DNA of 64,000 nt, taken from assembly GCA_003956705.1 (NCBI GenBank), contig QZCP01000001.1, positions 505,528-569,527 of the forward strand, in the 5' to 3' direction. Below the pieces are notes generated by a model. That model ran no database searches, was not told the DNA's origin, and saw nothing but the letters and a program-made list of their open reading frames with translations. Made by a program: the position numbers and the translations under genes. Of the stretch, positions 12,280 to 22,990 are shown in pieces; position 1 is the stretch's first letter; every line of letters starts with the position of its first letter. Source of the DNA: Brevipalpus yothersi. Lineage: Eukaryota > Arthropoda > Arachnida > Trombidiformes > Tenuipalpidae.

Positions 12280-15200
12280 CTATAATAGTACTGGTACTAA
12301 TACTGCTCCTATGGTCGTTCCGGAAGGACCTGAAGCATTCACCACAGGCATTCCATCTAGCTCCGGTTTGTAATCAGGTAATCTCGCATTATTTGAAATT
12401 CTCTTTAGATCTATCTCCATTCCTTTGGGTTTCTTGTGAAATTTAAATCTACAGTTACCTCTCATGACACATGGCTTGGGTTCCAATTCAAATACAATCA
12501 ATGCATTAACTCTCGGATACGGATTGAACCATACTCCTGGAACATATAAAGAAAACTGTGGCCCCATGTCAGGCCAGTAACGGCCCAAACAGTGGCCATT
12601 CAAATAGACAATACCTCTGGTCAAATCAATAGGCCAAAAGTATGTGTCACCAGTTTCAATGTTATCTGGGAGCGTAAATTCGGATTGCAAAAAAACTGGG
12701 GCACACTTGTTATTCGTGGGATTATCAATGATGCACGATTCTTCGTCCGACTCTTCCCTGTCCAATGAACGACCACGAGTAGGAAGATTTTCGGCAGTTC
12801 CATTTGTTCCTTGACACGAAGTATCGACAAAAAGTTCCTCCCAATCTTCCACAAAATAATGCGCCCATGGGCCATCCAGGGGTCTCTTAGCCAATTCTAT
12901 GTTTCCCACAATACCCTTTGGAACATCATTTCCAGCAATTAGTGAGAAATGAGGAAAAAGTAAGATTAAAGATTGAAAGTAGAAAGATTACTTTAGATTG
13001 CTAGAATAAGATTTGAGTCCTAATAGATTCGACCATCCGAATGAACTAATTGTCTACCTAGATAAACTCTATGGTTTGCATTTATACATACATGTATGCA
13101 TGTGTATGTTGAAATTTGATTAATCATAGAGCACATCTTTCGGGGGAATTCAAGTTGGGATTGACTTGAGACAAATTCAATGTGATCGGAATTTTAGCAT
13201 TATAATTATTCTAATTTGCGTCAGGCATTGGTATCTTGATTTAATTTAGGGGAATATCTTGAAATAAGAGAAATGAACTCATAAGTACCATTGCCGAAAA
13301 AGCTCAAATTTCCAACGAAATTTAAATTAAAATCTGTTCTAGCTCATGAGATTCTCTCCCAGTAATAACTTCCATAATCTTTCATGAGCTAATCCTTTAA
13401 TGAATTGAGGATTATAGAGACAATTGAGGAAATTTTTCAGCATTAAAGAACAAACCATTCCTCTCTAAGAGACTCAATCCATACATCTTCAGGTATCTTC
13501 ATCAGATGTTAGCCTTCTTCATACTTTCACCAATGAAGACTGTCAATATTTTCTGATGAAAAATTGAATTTGATCGATTCATGATGAATCAATCAAGAAT
13601 CAAGAATAGAACTCACTTTGTAATCTAGTATCCTTTTGCTGTTCGAAAGCCTTCCCTGATTTTCTACTAAGATTCCTAGTATTGAGCTCCTTCTCACTTT
13701 GATTGCCAGCTCCAAATTATTTTTCGGATTGTTCAGCATTCCTTGGTAGACCTTTAAGAAATGATACATTTCATCATATGAAATGAAAATTTCACTTACC
13801 ACTTGCCTCATCTACGTATACATAAGCACGGTCCTGGATTTTGGCACTCAAAATTTCCATACCCTCTCTGAAATCAATCAATTTATATGTGTAGTAAACC
13901 AAGCCGTTTCTAACGTTAAGTAACTCGAAAACTCTCGGTCCATCCAAAGTTTCTATAAGTTTTACTGCAGCCACATTGATAAATGTGAAAAAGTCCATCA
14001 AAAAATTCAACTTTACAGCACCGAAAGACATTTTTCTCTTGACTTCAAGATCGACGTATATGTCGGGTATTTTGATATATTCACCGATAACTGAGCGAAG
14101 AGCGAAAAATTTTGCTGTTGCATCACCAGATTCATCGATAGGTGCACCATAATCATACGAAGTGGTTGGAAACATCCAATCTCCATAATTCAGATCATGA
14201 AGTGCCCCAGTAGATAGTCCGAATGATGTTCCACCATGAAAAGTATAACTTAAAAAAGAAGAGAGAGAGAGAAAGATGTCGAATATTGATCAATTCTAGA
14301 AGTTAAATTCGCTTACAATGATACGGAAGCATTTTTGTAACTCAAGACTTTTCGTAAATAATTTACTAAAGTTTCTCTTGTCCGAACCTCTGCTGGATAT
14401 CCCCATGATTCATACCAACCGGTATAAAATTCGGCATTAAAATAAGGACCTTGAAAGGGCTCTCCTGTTGGAGTTTTGAAGGTGCTCAATGCTTTTTCGA
14501 AAAAATCTTCAGGATTCCCAGGAAAATCAGGTCCAAAATTAAGAGCAGGAAAGATTCCTTCTATTTGACTACATTCTGGATGATATAAAGGATTTTCAAC
14601 AGTATAATAAACAATTCCTCTCCCTAAGTGTGATTCAGCTATTTCCTTGAGACTTCTCAGATATTTTTTATCACAATATTCACTGAATCCATATTCATTC
14701 TCTATTTGAGCCATGATAATAGGCCCTCCATTATTTCTCAAAAGGGGCCTCATAAGTGGTAAAAGTTTATTCCACCATATTCTGACGTATTTCAAGAAAT
14801 TTTCATCCGATTCTCGCAACCTGGATGTTTTGGAAAGAATCCATGATGGCATACCACCCTGATGAACACATATGAATGGGAAGAAAAAAATACTGTCAGT
14901 CTCCCTATCTTTTAGTTGACTGTTCATGAATTTTGTATCTTAATAGCCTGAAGTTTGACTGACCAAATCTCTTTCGGATCCAATGTAAGGTCCAAGTCGG
15001 AGAAGAACTTTCAAACCCAAATCATCAGCAATTTTAATGAATTTCACCAAATCAAGATCACCGCTGAATCGAAGTTTTCCAGGAAAAGGCTCATGGGATC
15101 TCCATTCGACATATCTGTTAAAAATACAATATTATATCTAAAGAGCATGATTTTCTGGAAGCTACTAACGTTGAGATAGAATTACATCCTGATTTTCGAA

Positions 15201-15535
15201 TTTTCCTAAGGCGGTCAGACCAATATTGATTAGGCACTCGAAAATAGTGTATCTCTGCAGCTACAATCCGAAATGGATTACCATCCAAGAGAAATTCTCT
15301 TCTACCAAAATCAACTGCAAAATTTTTGATCGGTCTCTCTCCAGCATATCTTGTTTGATATGATTTATGCTTCTAATAAACGAACCAATTAATGTCTTCT
15401 CATTGAGGAGAAAGTGAAGAAATGATGTGGCATCTTTAACATTCATTTCAACTAGCAACTCACCAATTCAGATGATCTCGAAAATTGTGATATAGTCAAG
15501 AATGAGAGACAAAGGGTGATGAAACAAAGAAGCAT
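12280..15535 (-). CDS. Beta-galactosidase (GH35, GLB1 family), secreted/lysosomal
   Basis: Seven exons, all phase-consistent: 15464-15535 (signal peptide, MLLCFITLCLSFLTIS), 15170-15372, 14964-15114, 14317-14858, 13800-14248, 13617-13741 and 12280-12915. The product is about 725 residues. The GH35 barrel carries EIHYFRVP, TYVEWRSHEPFPG and GPYIGSERDLGG. The catalytic acid is in QIENEYG (Glu about 197) and the nucleophile in NAEFYTGW (Glu about 285); both are present. The C-terminal galactose-binding modules retain LVENQGR and YLNGHCLGRYWPDMGPQ. The enzyme removes terminal beta-galactose from glycolipids and glycans in lysosomes or the gut lumen. Compared with GLB1 there is a Ser/Asp/Glu-rich insertion after the ELFVD segment. 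The largest intron (12916-13616) is 701 nt. Which paralogue this is cannot be settled from sequence alone. Confidence 0.95.
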
Positions 15536-15637
15536 AATACATGTATGTATTTCTTCCTTATCAAATTAATTGAAACATGCTTAAAAGAGTGTGAAGCTGA
15601 GAAAATATGTCCAAAGTATGAATGAGGTTGCGTATAA

Positions 15638-15677
<40 letters not shown>

Positions 15678-16878
15678 CTATTGAATCTAATCTATTGAAG
15701 CATAAAATTCCCAGCTTTGCTTAGCGATTATGTACAAATTTTTATCTAATGTATCTAGTGTATTTAATTAGAGGATGGCAATCAAGATGGTCTTTCGTGG
15801 TCATTGAAACCGATTGATGAATTATTTACATCTTATTAAATAAATAGATCGAAGTTCTCTAGGAATCCAAACTTGTTCCATTTTGACCATAGTCTTTTTG
15901 GGTAGCATCAAGCATCCATAATTGATCAAGATCATAGAAAAGGATACTCCATCACATCTCAGTGGTTCCTGTAAGAGCCAGAAATTAATGAATCTCACAA
16001 GTGATTATTTATTCAATATTACCAATGCATTGGCAGAGTACTTTACTGTTCCTGAAATGTAATTCCAGAATAGGTTTGAAACTTATAAACCAAAGCTATT
16101 GCTGCGATTTTGATCACTATACGACACTCTCGAGTCTCGATATAGCCCCATATCAGAATAATGTTTGATCATCAGTTCTTTATGGATGATGATTAATGTT
16201 GATAAGAAAAATTAACCAAACCATCCTCTCAACGTAGCTATACAACTACTCAACCCCACTTCACTGGTGATTTATTACTGGATGAATAATTATTTTCCCA
16301 AGTTCAGTGACGAGAGTTCTCTGACATATGGAACAAAATTTGAGTGTAGCCATTCGATCTAAGGCAAATAAAGCTAAAGATTGTTGAGCTTATTATAAAT
16401 TTGGCTAATTGCAAGATCTGTGGAAGAAGAAAAACTTTCTCTCCGAATGCTCACAAGAAGAAGGAGGAAAAGAAGGGGCAAAGATTTGAATAGAAGTGAA
16501 GTGCAGTGAAGAAATTTTAACATAAATATTGAAAAGATCGTAAACTTGCTCAAACTTTCTAAACGAGGATGTTTTTGTTTAGATTATGGCAAATGAAGGA
16601 AGCCACAGGCGATTAGCTCGGCAGATCCAAATTTATTCGCCTCGTTGATAGGTTCGAGTTAACATCCTCAACTGTTCGCTTTTCAGTCAAGTTTAGATTC
16701 CAATATATTTTTTCCAGCTCGTTCTATGTGTCTTCCAACAATCGATTTGTATGTCTTGAATCCAATATGATTTTCATGTTTGCTGGATTTTATGTGGCAA
16801 CTATCGTTACTAATATATTCTCGATAGTCAGAGGGATATATTGCCATGATAAGAATTCAAATAGGACTTCCAGATGCC
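15536..16878. other. Intergenic region upstream of beta-galactosidase
   Basis: No supported gene. It holds a perfect TC microsatellite at 15641-15674. The rest is unremarkable AT-rich DNA. Confidence 0.5.
15641..15674. repeat. (TC)17 microsatellite
   Basis: Seventeen uninterrupted TC units on the plus strand about 100 nt upstream of the beta-galactosidase start codon, in its likely promoter region. Confidence 0.95.
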
Positions 16879-17148
16879 TCATGTGAAGTGGTGAACAAAT
16901 ATTGTTCTAGAGCTGATTGGGACGCGTACCATACGGTTTTGGTTTGCATAAATAAGCTTATCTACTTCCATAAAGATTATGATCGGGACAGCATTGCCCA
17001 TCTCGAATAAAAGCTCGGCCTCATTGGATATTCCATTAATCAGATGACTATTCTGTTCATCTTCCGATTGAGTTCTTGGACTTTCCTGTGTGACAAGATT
17101 TTCCCAAGTTTTACGTGCAAGTTCTGTATTACCTGGCGAAATCCAGCA
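16879..17148 (-). other. Orphan open frame of about 89 codons, possible exon or gene relic
   Basis: The minus strand is open from just after a TAA at 17149-17151 to a TGA at 16879-16881. Unlike the surrounding DNA it reads like protein: an amphipathic start (SPGNTELARKTWENLV), a charged middle and a hydrophobic strand (EMGNAVPIIIFMEVDKL). It has no good ATG at its start, so it would have to be an internal exon or a fragment of a decayed gene. I do not recognise a family. It lies between the RpS2 3' end and the beta-galactosidase promoter. Chance is still a fair explanation. Confidence 0.25.
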
Positions 17149-17439
17149 TTAATTTCGCAATTCATGAAGATATTATGCTAGATTTCGCAAGGCAGTAGAA
17201 AACTGTTTCATCAGATTTCCGAATTTAGAGAAACAGCCGTCTTGTTCAAAAAGGTAAGCAAATTACTTCAAATTTTTCTGCTTAATATGTAAACTGTGAA
17301 GCTCGAAACTTCAGCTCTAGTCACCGAGTTCACTCCCGAGGTTCTTCTCAATAAAGATATACCCCAACTCCGCTTTGAACTCCAATTTTTGACCATAACA
17401 AGAACTAAGTAGACAAGATTATTTATAACGACAAAATCG

Positions 17440-17445
17440 TTTATT
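17440..17445 (-). terminator. Poly(A) signal AATAAA of ribosomal protein S2
   Basis: TTTATT on the plus strand reads AATAAA on the minus strand, about 12 nt past the RpS2 stop codon. This implies a very short 3' UTR, common for ribosomal protein genes. Confidence 0.6.
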
Positions 17446-17456
17446 AGACAATAGTA

Positions 17457-18590
17457 TTAATTCCATTCGTTCCTAGCACCAGGTACTAAGCCTCTACCTG
17501 TTTGAGCTAGGAAACCTGAATGTTCCTCATAAGGTGTTTTAGCAAGCTCTGACCATGGCCAGAGATCTGGTGTCAGATAGGAATAAGTTTTCTGGATTGC
17601 CAGGTAGGTCGCTTTGGCGAAATTTCCAAGAGTTGAAGTCGATCCTCGTGCACTTGTGTAACAGTCTTCAACGCCTGCCATAGTTAACAACTTCTTGGGT
17701 ACATGAGCAGCTACAATGCCAGTACCACGAGGGGCTGGGATGAGACGAAGGGAAACAGAACCACATTTTCCGGTCACCTGGGGAGAGGGAAGATAAGAAT
17801 AATTGTATTAAGTATGGTCTTACCCTAAGATCATCAGAATAAGTATTCCAATTACCGGGTCGCTGAAATATACTTAAACAGCAACCTCAACCACGAGGGG
17901 AGGTCACATTATAATCTACAACATTGAAGCAAACCCAATTCGAGAGAAGCCGGATTGGGCCGAAATGCTACGAGATGATGGAACCCAAAGTAACCCTAAG
18001 GTACAATGGAGACCATCAAATGTTGATAGGAAATTGAGAGGAACTAAGAGCAGTACAAAAAGGCAAAGATAAGTGATAAATACCTTGCACGGCACGGTGT
18101 GCGGTTTTTCGATTTTAGCTCCCCAATAGCCTCTCCTGACAGGGATAATTGAGAGTTTGGCTAAAATAATGGCGCCTCTGATGGCAGTGGCCACTTCTTT
18201 ACTACACTTAACACCCAAACCAATGTGGCCATCTGAGTCACCAATGGCGACGAAAGCCTTAAATCTGGTTCGCTGACCAGCTCTTGTTTGTTTCTGAACG
18301 GGCATAATTTTCAACACCTCATCCTTTAGCTTAGAGGGGGCAAGGAAGAAATCGATGATTTCACATTCTTTGATTGGTAAAGAATATCGATAAATGTCTT
18401 CCAAATTCTTAATTTTACCATCTTTAACCAATCTTCCTAGTTTGGTTACAGGATTCCATTCCTTATCCTCCTTACCGCGTGCTCGACCCCTACCACGGCC
18501 TCTACCACCTCGACCTCTTCCTCGGCCTCGGCCACCACCACCAAATGATCCTCTTCCACCTCGACCACCACCACCTGGAGCGTCTGCCAT
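17457..18590 (-). CDS. RpS2: Ribosomal protein S2 (uS5), small subunit
   Basis: Two exons, 18084-18590 and 17457-17777, join in phase 0 to give 275 residues. The N terminus is a Gly/Arg-rich RGG tail (about 7-40) typical of animal RpS2. The uS5 core follows: EWNPVTKLGRLVKDGKI, the RNA-binding fold with TRFKAFVAIGDSDGHIGLG, RGYWGAKIEKPHTVPCK and, in exon 2, VTGKCGSVSLRLIPAPRGTG and CYTSARGSTSTLGNFAKAT. The protein sits near the mRNA entry channel of the 40S subunit. The RGG region is a known target of arginine methylation in this family. A likely 5' UTR intron runs from a donor at about 18764 to an acceptor next to 18599. The assignment is secure. Confidence 0.98.
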
Positions 18591-18599
18591 GATGATGAT

Positions 18600-19049
18600 C
18601 TACAATGAATGAAAAAGCATCCAAGATCAAGATTTAATCTAAACATAATAAAGCGATGAGCACAACATAGAGGCAATAATGGATAAATTAAGAGTAGAAA
18701 GCAAACAGTGAGGCTTCTTTGTGTAGGTACTTCACAGTCTCAATTGTTAACAATTAAAACTCACCTATGCTATTTAACTGGACACTGTCAAAATTGAATT
18801 TGATTTAAATAGATGAGGAACGTGGAAAGACATACAAATTTTTGTATCTAAATTTTAACAGGAAACGGAAACAGGTTTAAACCGGGAAATTTTATGAGCG
18901 CCCTCTGTCAGTGTTTTTTCATTTGAAAGTGAAAAAAACAAGTTTTTTGTTTATCAAAACAATCGAAATTGATTTTGAATTGTTGTTTGATTGTGTTCCG
19001 TGTTTGCGACAATTTGGTTATTAAATGGATAGATATTGTGTTGAATATT
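18600..19049. promoter_or_regulatory. Divergent spacer and RpS2 5' UTR intron
   Basis: On the minus strand this holds a probable RpS2 5' UTR intron (18600-18764; donor ATAG|GTGAGT, acceptor TTGTAG). The remainder should contain back-to-back promoters for RpS2 (-) and the small-ORF/PRKRIP1 unit (+). Confidence 0.45.
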
Positions 19050-19335
19050 ATGGCAGATTGTGGTAAGTAGACTGACAAATTGATTGGGAAGATTTTTGAT
19101 TGATGATTTTGGTAAAATTTTCGGCTTAGATGAAAGTGATCAAGTGGCTAAAAAGAAAGTCAAGACTAATGAATGGAATCTTGGTAGACGTTGGAATCCA
19201 AGCAAAGTTCTCCGATTGAATATCAGTCGTGAAGAGTTTGTTGAGTATGTAAAAAATCATAAGGCATTGTCGACCTCAAATCTTCTCGACATTCGTGGAT
19301 ACGGATTTAAAAGTGAATCTAAGAACTCTAGTTGA
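19050..19335 (+). CDS. Small 72-residue protein of unknown function, upstream of PRKRIP1
   Basis: The best model is a 13-nt first exon (19050-19062; ATG GCA GAT TGT G, donor GTAAGT) joined to 19130-19335 behind TTCGGCTTAG. Phase is kept and the frame ends in TGA. The product begins MADCDESDQVAKKKVK, is basic and polar, and contains NEWNLGRRWNPSKVLRL and a short helix EEFVEYVKNH. It has no signal peptide or membrane segment. I do not recognise the family. Its stop codon lies only 26 nt before the PRKRIP1 start codon, so the two may share one transcript. An alternative is that this stretch is an upstream ORF in the PRKRIP1 leader. Confidence 0.6.
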
Positions 19336-19361
19336 TCATTAAAAAGTCACCATCTGTAACA

Positions 19362-20075
19362 ATGGCTAAATTCACTCCAGTTGATTATCAGAAAGCAAAA
19401 CTGGAGAAATTAATGAAGAATATCGTGAGTTGGGAATCAATTTTTATATTTCTCTGAAATACTGAAATTTTCCTCTTCTATATTTGTAGGATAAACCCAT
19501 TGAAATTCCAGAACGAAAAAAAGGGGCAAAGTTTGCCGAACCTCCCGAATTTGTTCGCAATATAATGGGTAAGAGGAATCATTCTTGGTTGTTTTTATTT
19601 TTGGAATTTATTAATCTTGTGAATGATTATGTTAAATTTAGGATCGAGTGCTGGGGCTGGAAGCGGTGAATTTCATGTTTATCGTCATTTGAGAAGGAAA
19701 GAGTATGCACGTCAACGATTTATTGATGAGCAAGCCAGAAGAGAGGAATTAGATCGACAATTCAAGGAGAAGTTGGAGGCTAACAAGCAGCTTGCTGAAG
19801 AAAAGACAGCTAAAAAAAGGCAAAAACGTTTGAAGAAAAAATCCAAACTCAAAGCTCATAAAAAAGTGAAAAAGACCAATTCTCAATCAGACACTGGAAA
19901 CAAAGAATCAAGTGATGAAGAAAACTCAGACAGAGTAGAGGAAAGTGATACCAAAGAAGCTTCTCAGCGGAACAATACTGATTCAACTAAGAAAGAGAAG
20001 GCTGAGCCCGATAAAGATGCAGACATAGGGCCTAAAGTTGAAGATTTTCTAAAATGTAAATCTTCGGTTGAGTGA
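19362..20075 (+). CDS. PRKRIP1: PRKRIP1, spliceosome-associated PRKR-interacting protein
   Basis: Three exons, 19362-19424, 19490-19568 and 19642-20075, join with consistent phase to give 191 residues. Exon 1 ends with LEKLMKNI, exon 2 encodes DKPIEIPERKKG then EPPEFVRNIMG, and exon 3 opens with SSAGAGSGEFHVYRHLRRKE, the signature of PRKRIP1. The middle is a long basic helix (about 65-125) rich in Lys, Arg and Glu, and the tail is acidic and Ser-rich. The human protein is a component of catalytic spliceosome complexes and inhibits PKR; its long helix bridges parts of the complex. The introns are only about 65-73 nt. The assignment is secure. Confidence 0.95.
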
Positions 20076-20220
20076 ATTATCAATTAGAGCTCTCTTGTAA
20101 ATTATTTTTTGTCTGGATCCTCCCCTTTCTCTCTGGTCTCGACTTGTCTTGATTATGTCAATCGATGAACTCGAAAACATGTCATTAATTTAAATATGTA
20201 CAATATTTTTTATTCTTTTC

Positions 20221-21171
20221 TCATTTCATCCACTCCCATGCTTCAGCTTTCCCTCGTTTCTTGTAAACTCTTACCGGGAAAGAAGGTAACTTAGGAAGTA
20301 TATTTTTTTCATCTCCTTTAAATTCGATTGCGAGCTTCGAATCACCTACTTCTCTCTCCTTTTTGATGAAGAGAGCATCTTCCAAACCGATAGCACCTTT
20401 GGCTTGCTCTGCAGGCACTAGTTTTATTCGGAGATTTTGTGTAACATCCTTTCCCGTGAAGCTCGGCTGTTTGACTTCTCCATAATTCGATTGGTCTAAA
20501 ACAAGGAAACAGTCAGAATAATCTTTTGTAACTTCTTCCCAATCAGCTCCGGGCCAAATTTCTTTGGGATCTCTTTCTCTGTGCATTTTCAAATATGTGA
20601 AACTCTCTGGTATCCAATCTTTAGCCCTGGCTCGATCAATTTTTTGTATATCATTCTGTATTCTTCCCATATACAGTTCAATTCCATCAGCAATAGTTTC
20701 TCTTTCCGTGATGAAATCTCTGAGACTTTCTAGCTCTTCTCTATAGAGTTCTAGGAAAATTTTACATTCTCCTGATACATTCTGATAGCCATGAAGAACA
20801 TCATCTTTGGTCGCTTCAATCTCTGACCACAATTTTCCGGCAACTTTAGAACTATTTTCTTCCAATTCTTTGAAACTATTATCGAGTTTCATTGACTTCT
20901 GGGATACGTTTTTCTTTACAAGTTCGAATTGATTCGTGATTTCTTTGACTCTAGATTCTATTTCTTTCTTATTGCTCAGGAAGATTTGAATAATTTCATC
21001 AATTTCATCGATCGTTGGAGTGCTATCAATGAGTTCTTTGATCTGCTGGTATCTGGAAATTATTCCTGTGATTATCCAGATCAGCCCTCCTCCTAGTATG
21101 ATGAGCATTACAGAGAAAGCCATCAAAAAGTAAATAACACAAGGAGGAGCTCTTGAATAAGAATTTGCCAT
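20221..21171 (-). CDS. Single-pass membrane protein with coiled coil and phage-tail-like C terminus
   Basis: An uninterrupted 316-codon frame. A short N tail is followed by one strongly hydrophobic segment (about 10-38), then a long Glu/Lys-rich heptad region (about 40-185) predicted to be a coiled coil. The C-terminal domain starts near IWPGADWEEVTKDY (about 207-220). This predicts a type II membrane protein with an external stalk and head. The head motif resembles the G-G-x-W-E-x-I/V segment at the end of many phage tail-fibre and baseplate proteins; this is a visual resemblance only. I do not recognise an animal family. There are no introns and no adjacent mobile element. It ends close to the PRKRIP1 3' end, transcribed convergently. 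Confidence 0.75.
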   Translation of the reverse strand: MANSYSRAPPCVIYFLMAFSVMLIILGGGLIWIITGIISRYQQIKELIDSTPTIDEIDEIIQIFLSNKKEIESRVKEITNQFELVKKNVSQKSMKLDNSFKELEENSSKVAGKLWSEIEATKDDVLHGYQNVSGECKIFLELYREELESLRDFITERETIADGIELYMGRIQNDIQKIDRARAKDWIPESFTYLKMHRERDPKEIWPGADWEEVTKDYSDCFLVLDQSNYGEVKQPSFTGKDVTQNLRIKLVPAEQAKGAIGLEDALFIKKEREVGDSKLAIEFKGDEKNILPKLPSFPVRVYKKRGKAEAWEWMK

Positions 21172-21976
21172 TCAGTATAATAATGAACAAATAGACAGAA
21201 AAATTCAGGACAGTAAACTGAACATCTGGTATAGATGGAACGAATAAACAGCGGAATAAAATTCTATCCTGACTCATAGGACACAGCAAGAAATTAATCT
21301 TGCTATGTAGCCCATTACTGATGCAATTTAATCATGCTTCAAAGAATCAAAACAAAATACTGATGACAATTATGAATGAGGATTCGCAAATTATTGACTG
21401 AGTATTCAGTGTATATCCAAATGAACTGGGAGCTTTCCTATACTAATAACAGATGATTTTAAATCATTTGCTTCAAAGTTCGATGATCTATCGAGCTCAT
21501 CATGTTACTCAAAGATCCTCAGAAGCTAATGTTCTTCCTAGATTTTCTGCAGATTGGAGATGTCTCCATTTGCTGTGATTGAAATGTTCTTTTTTCCAGT
21601 GAATTTGGAGAATTCGTAACGAATTCACAGAATCTGAGAATCTGGTCTTCCAACCAAGTCCGAATATTCTGACTGAAGCTACCTCATTGAAACAGAGAAA
21701 ATATTCCTATTCATTGAAAGGAATCCCTGCAATATCCTATTGAACTCCTCATTTAAGTCAAATTCTGTCGATTCTGACGAAGATAGCTCAGAAAAGTGAC
21801 GCTCATCTTAGATCTGTTAACAGAGTACAAAAGTTCTCAACTCATTTTGCTGGTAAAAATGGTGACCTTAAACCCAAGGTGACAATAATCATAGAAACGA
21901 TGAAGGACAATTGTTTGTCAGACTCAATAGAATTGATATCAGTCAAAGTTTTAATTGTCTGACGTCTAATAATGGT
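21172..21976. other. Intergenic spacer, nothing recognised
   Basis: Lies between the membrane coiled-coil gene start and the protease stop codon. It should contain the promoter of the former. No supported coding frame. Confidence 0.45.
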
Positions 21977-22990
21977 CTAGCTCGATTGAGTTGGCACATT
22001 ATCACAGTACAATGCATCCTTCGAATTCTGCCATATCCATAGTCCATAAGATGTTATTCGACTGTAGACACCTGGATACATTTTGTGGGCACATTCCATT
22101 CCCCAGGACACAACACCGACTAGAAAAATTCGTCCTCGATATCTTGTGGTCAAAGGTCCTCCAGAGTCACCTCGACAGCTATCTTGAGTACTATTGCCTG
22201 CACATATGTGATCATCAGTGATTCGTGTTGTGGTCAAGAGTCGTTTACACTCATCCATGGGACGTTGACCAACTGAAACTTCCATCAATTTGGCTGGCTG
22301 ATCTTTTACTTCACCCAGAGCACCCCAGCCGGTGACCATGAGGTTGTCAAATGTTTTCGAAAAATTTCTGGGAGGCAAGCAAATCGGCTGAATCAGATCA
22401 GTAAAGACAACATCACGATCTAATTTGATCAAAGCCAAATCCCACTTTTGATCTATGCTATCTGGCTCGTATTTTTTATGAATAATCACTTTTTCCAGAT
22501 AGTAAACAGTTGCATTTCGCAATTTACCCAAATCATGAGCTCCAAGCATCACTCTCGTCGTACTTTTCCGTAGAGAATTGAAACAGTGAGCAGCTGTGAT
22601 GATATAACGATTGTTAATTAAGGTTCCGCCACAGAATACTCGCTTCAAAGATCTATCTGTAAGCGCTGCAATCCATCGTTGACTATTTGGTAACACTTCC
22701 TCGCCACCCACTATTTTAGACCTCACTCTTTCAAGACCGCAAACTGAAAACGATAAAATGATGAGAAAATTATTTTGCAATCAACAGGAGCATGTTTTTT
22801 CAGTTAGGAAAAAAATCAGTATTGAAATTGAATAGATGCAGGTAAGAGATAAAACAAACGATATGGTATTATTGCTCGAAGCGAGAATGATTTGTACTAA
22901 ACGACACTCACTGCATGGTAGTTTGGTGTATATCGACGATGTGACAATACTAACGGAAAAAACTAGGCAAAAAAATATTTTTTGTTTCAT
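21977..22990 (-). CDS. Trypsin-like serine protease (S1 family), secreted
   Basis: Exons 22912-22990 (signal peptide, MKQKIFFCLVFSVSIVTSS) and 21977-22743 join in phase 1 to give 281 residues. A short propeptide ends before the activation site KIVGGEEV (cleavage after Lys). The catalytic triad is present: His in ITAAHC, Asp in KWDLALIKL and Ser in CRGDSGGPL. The Asp in DSCRGDSGG at the base of the specificity pocket, with SWG and PGVY, predicts cleavage after Arg or Lys. A Cys in the propeptide can pair with the catalytic domain, as in chymotrypsin-type zymogens. There are no clip, CUB or other accessory domains. A digestive or defence role is plausible; the exact paralogue cannot be named. 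Confidence 0.93.

Noticed and set aside
16605..16670. tRNA-like boxes: TTAGCTCGGCAGA followed by GGTTCGAGTTAACATCC on the plus strand
   Set aside because: The spacing between the A-box-like and B-box-like elements is several bases too short, and the T arm and acceptor stem do not pair.
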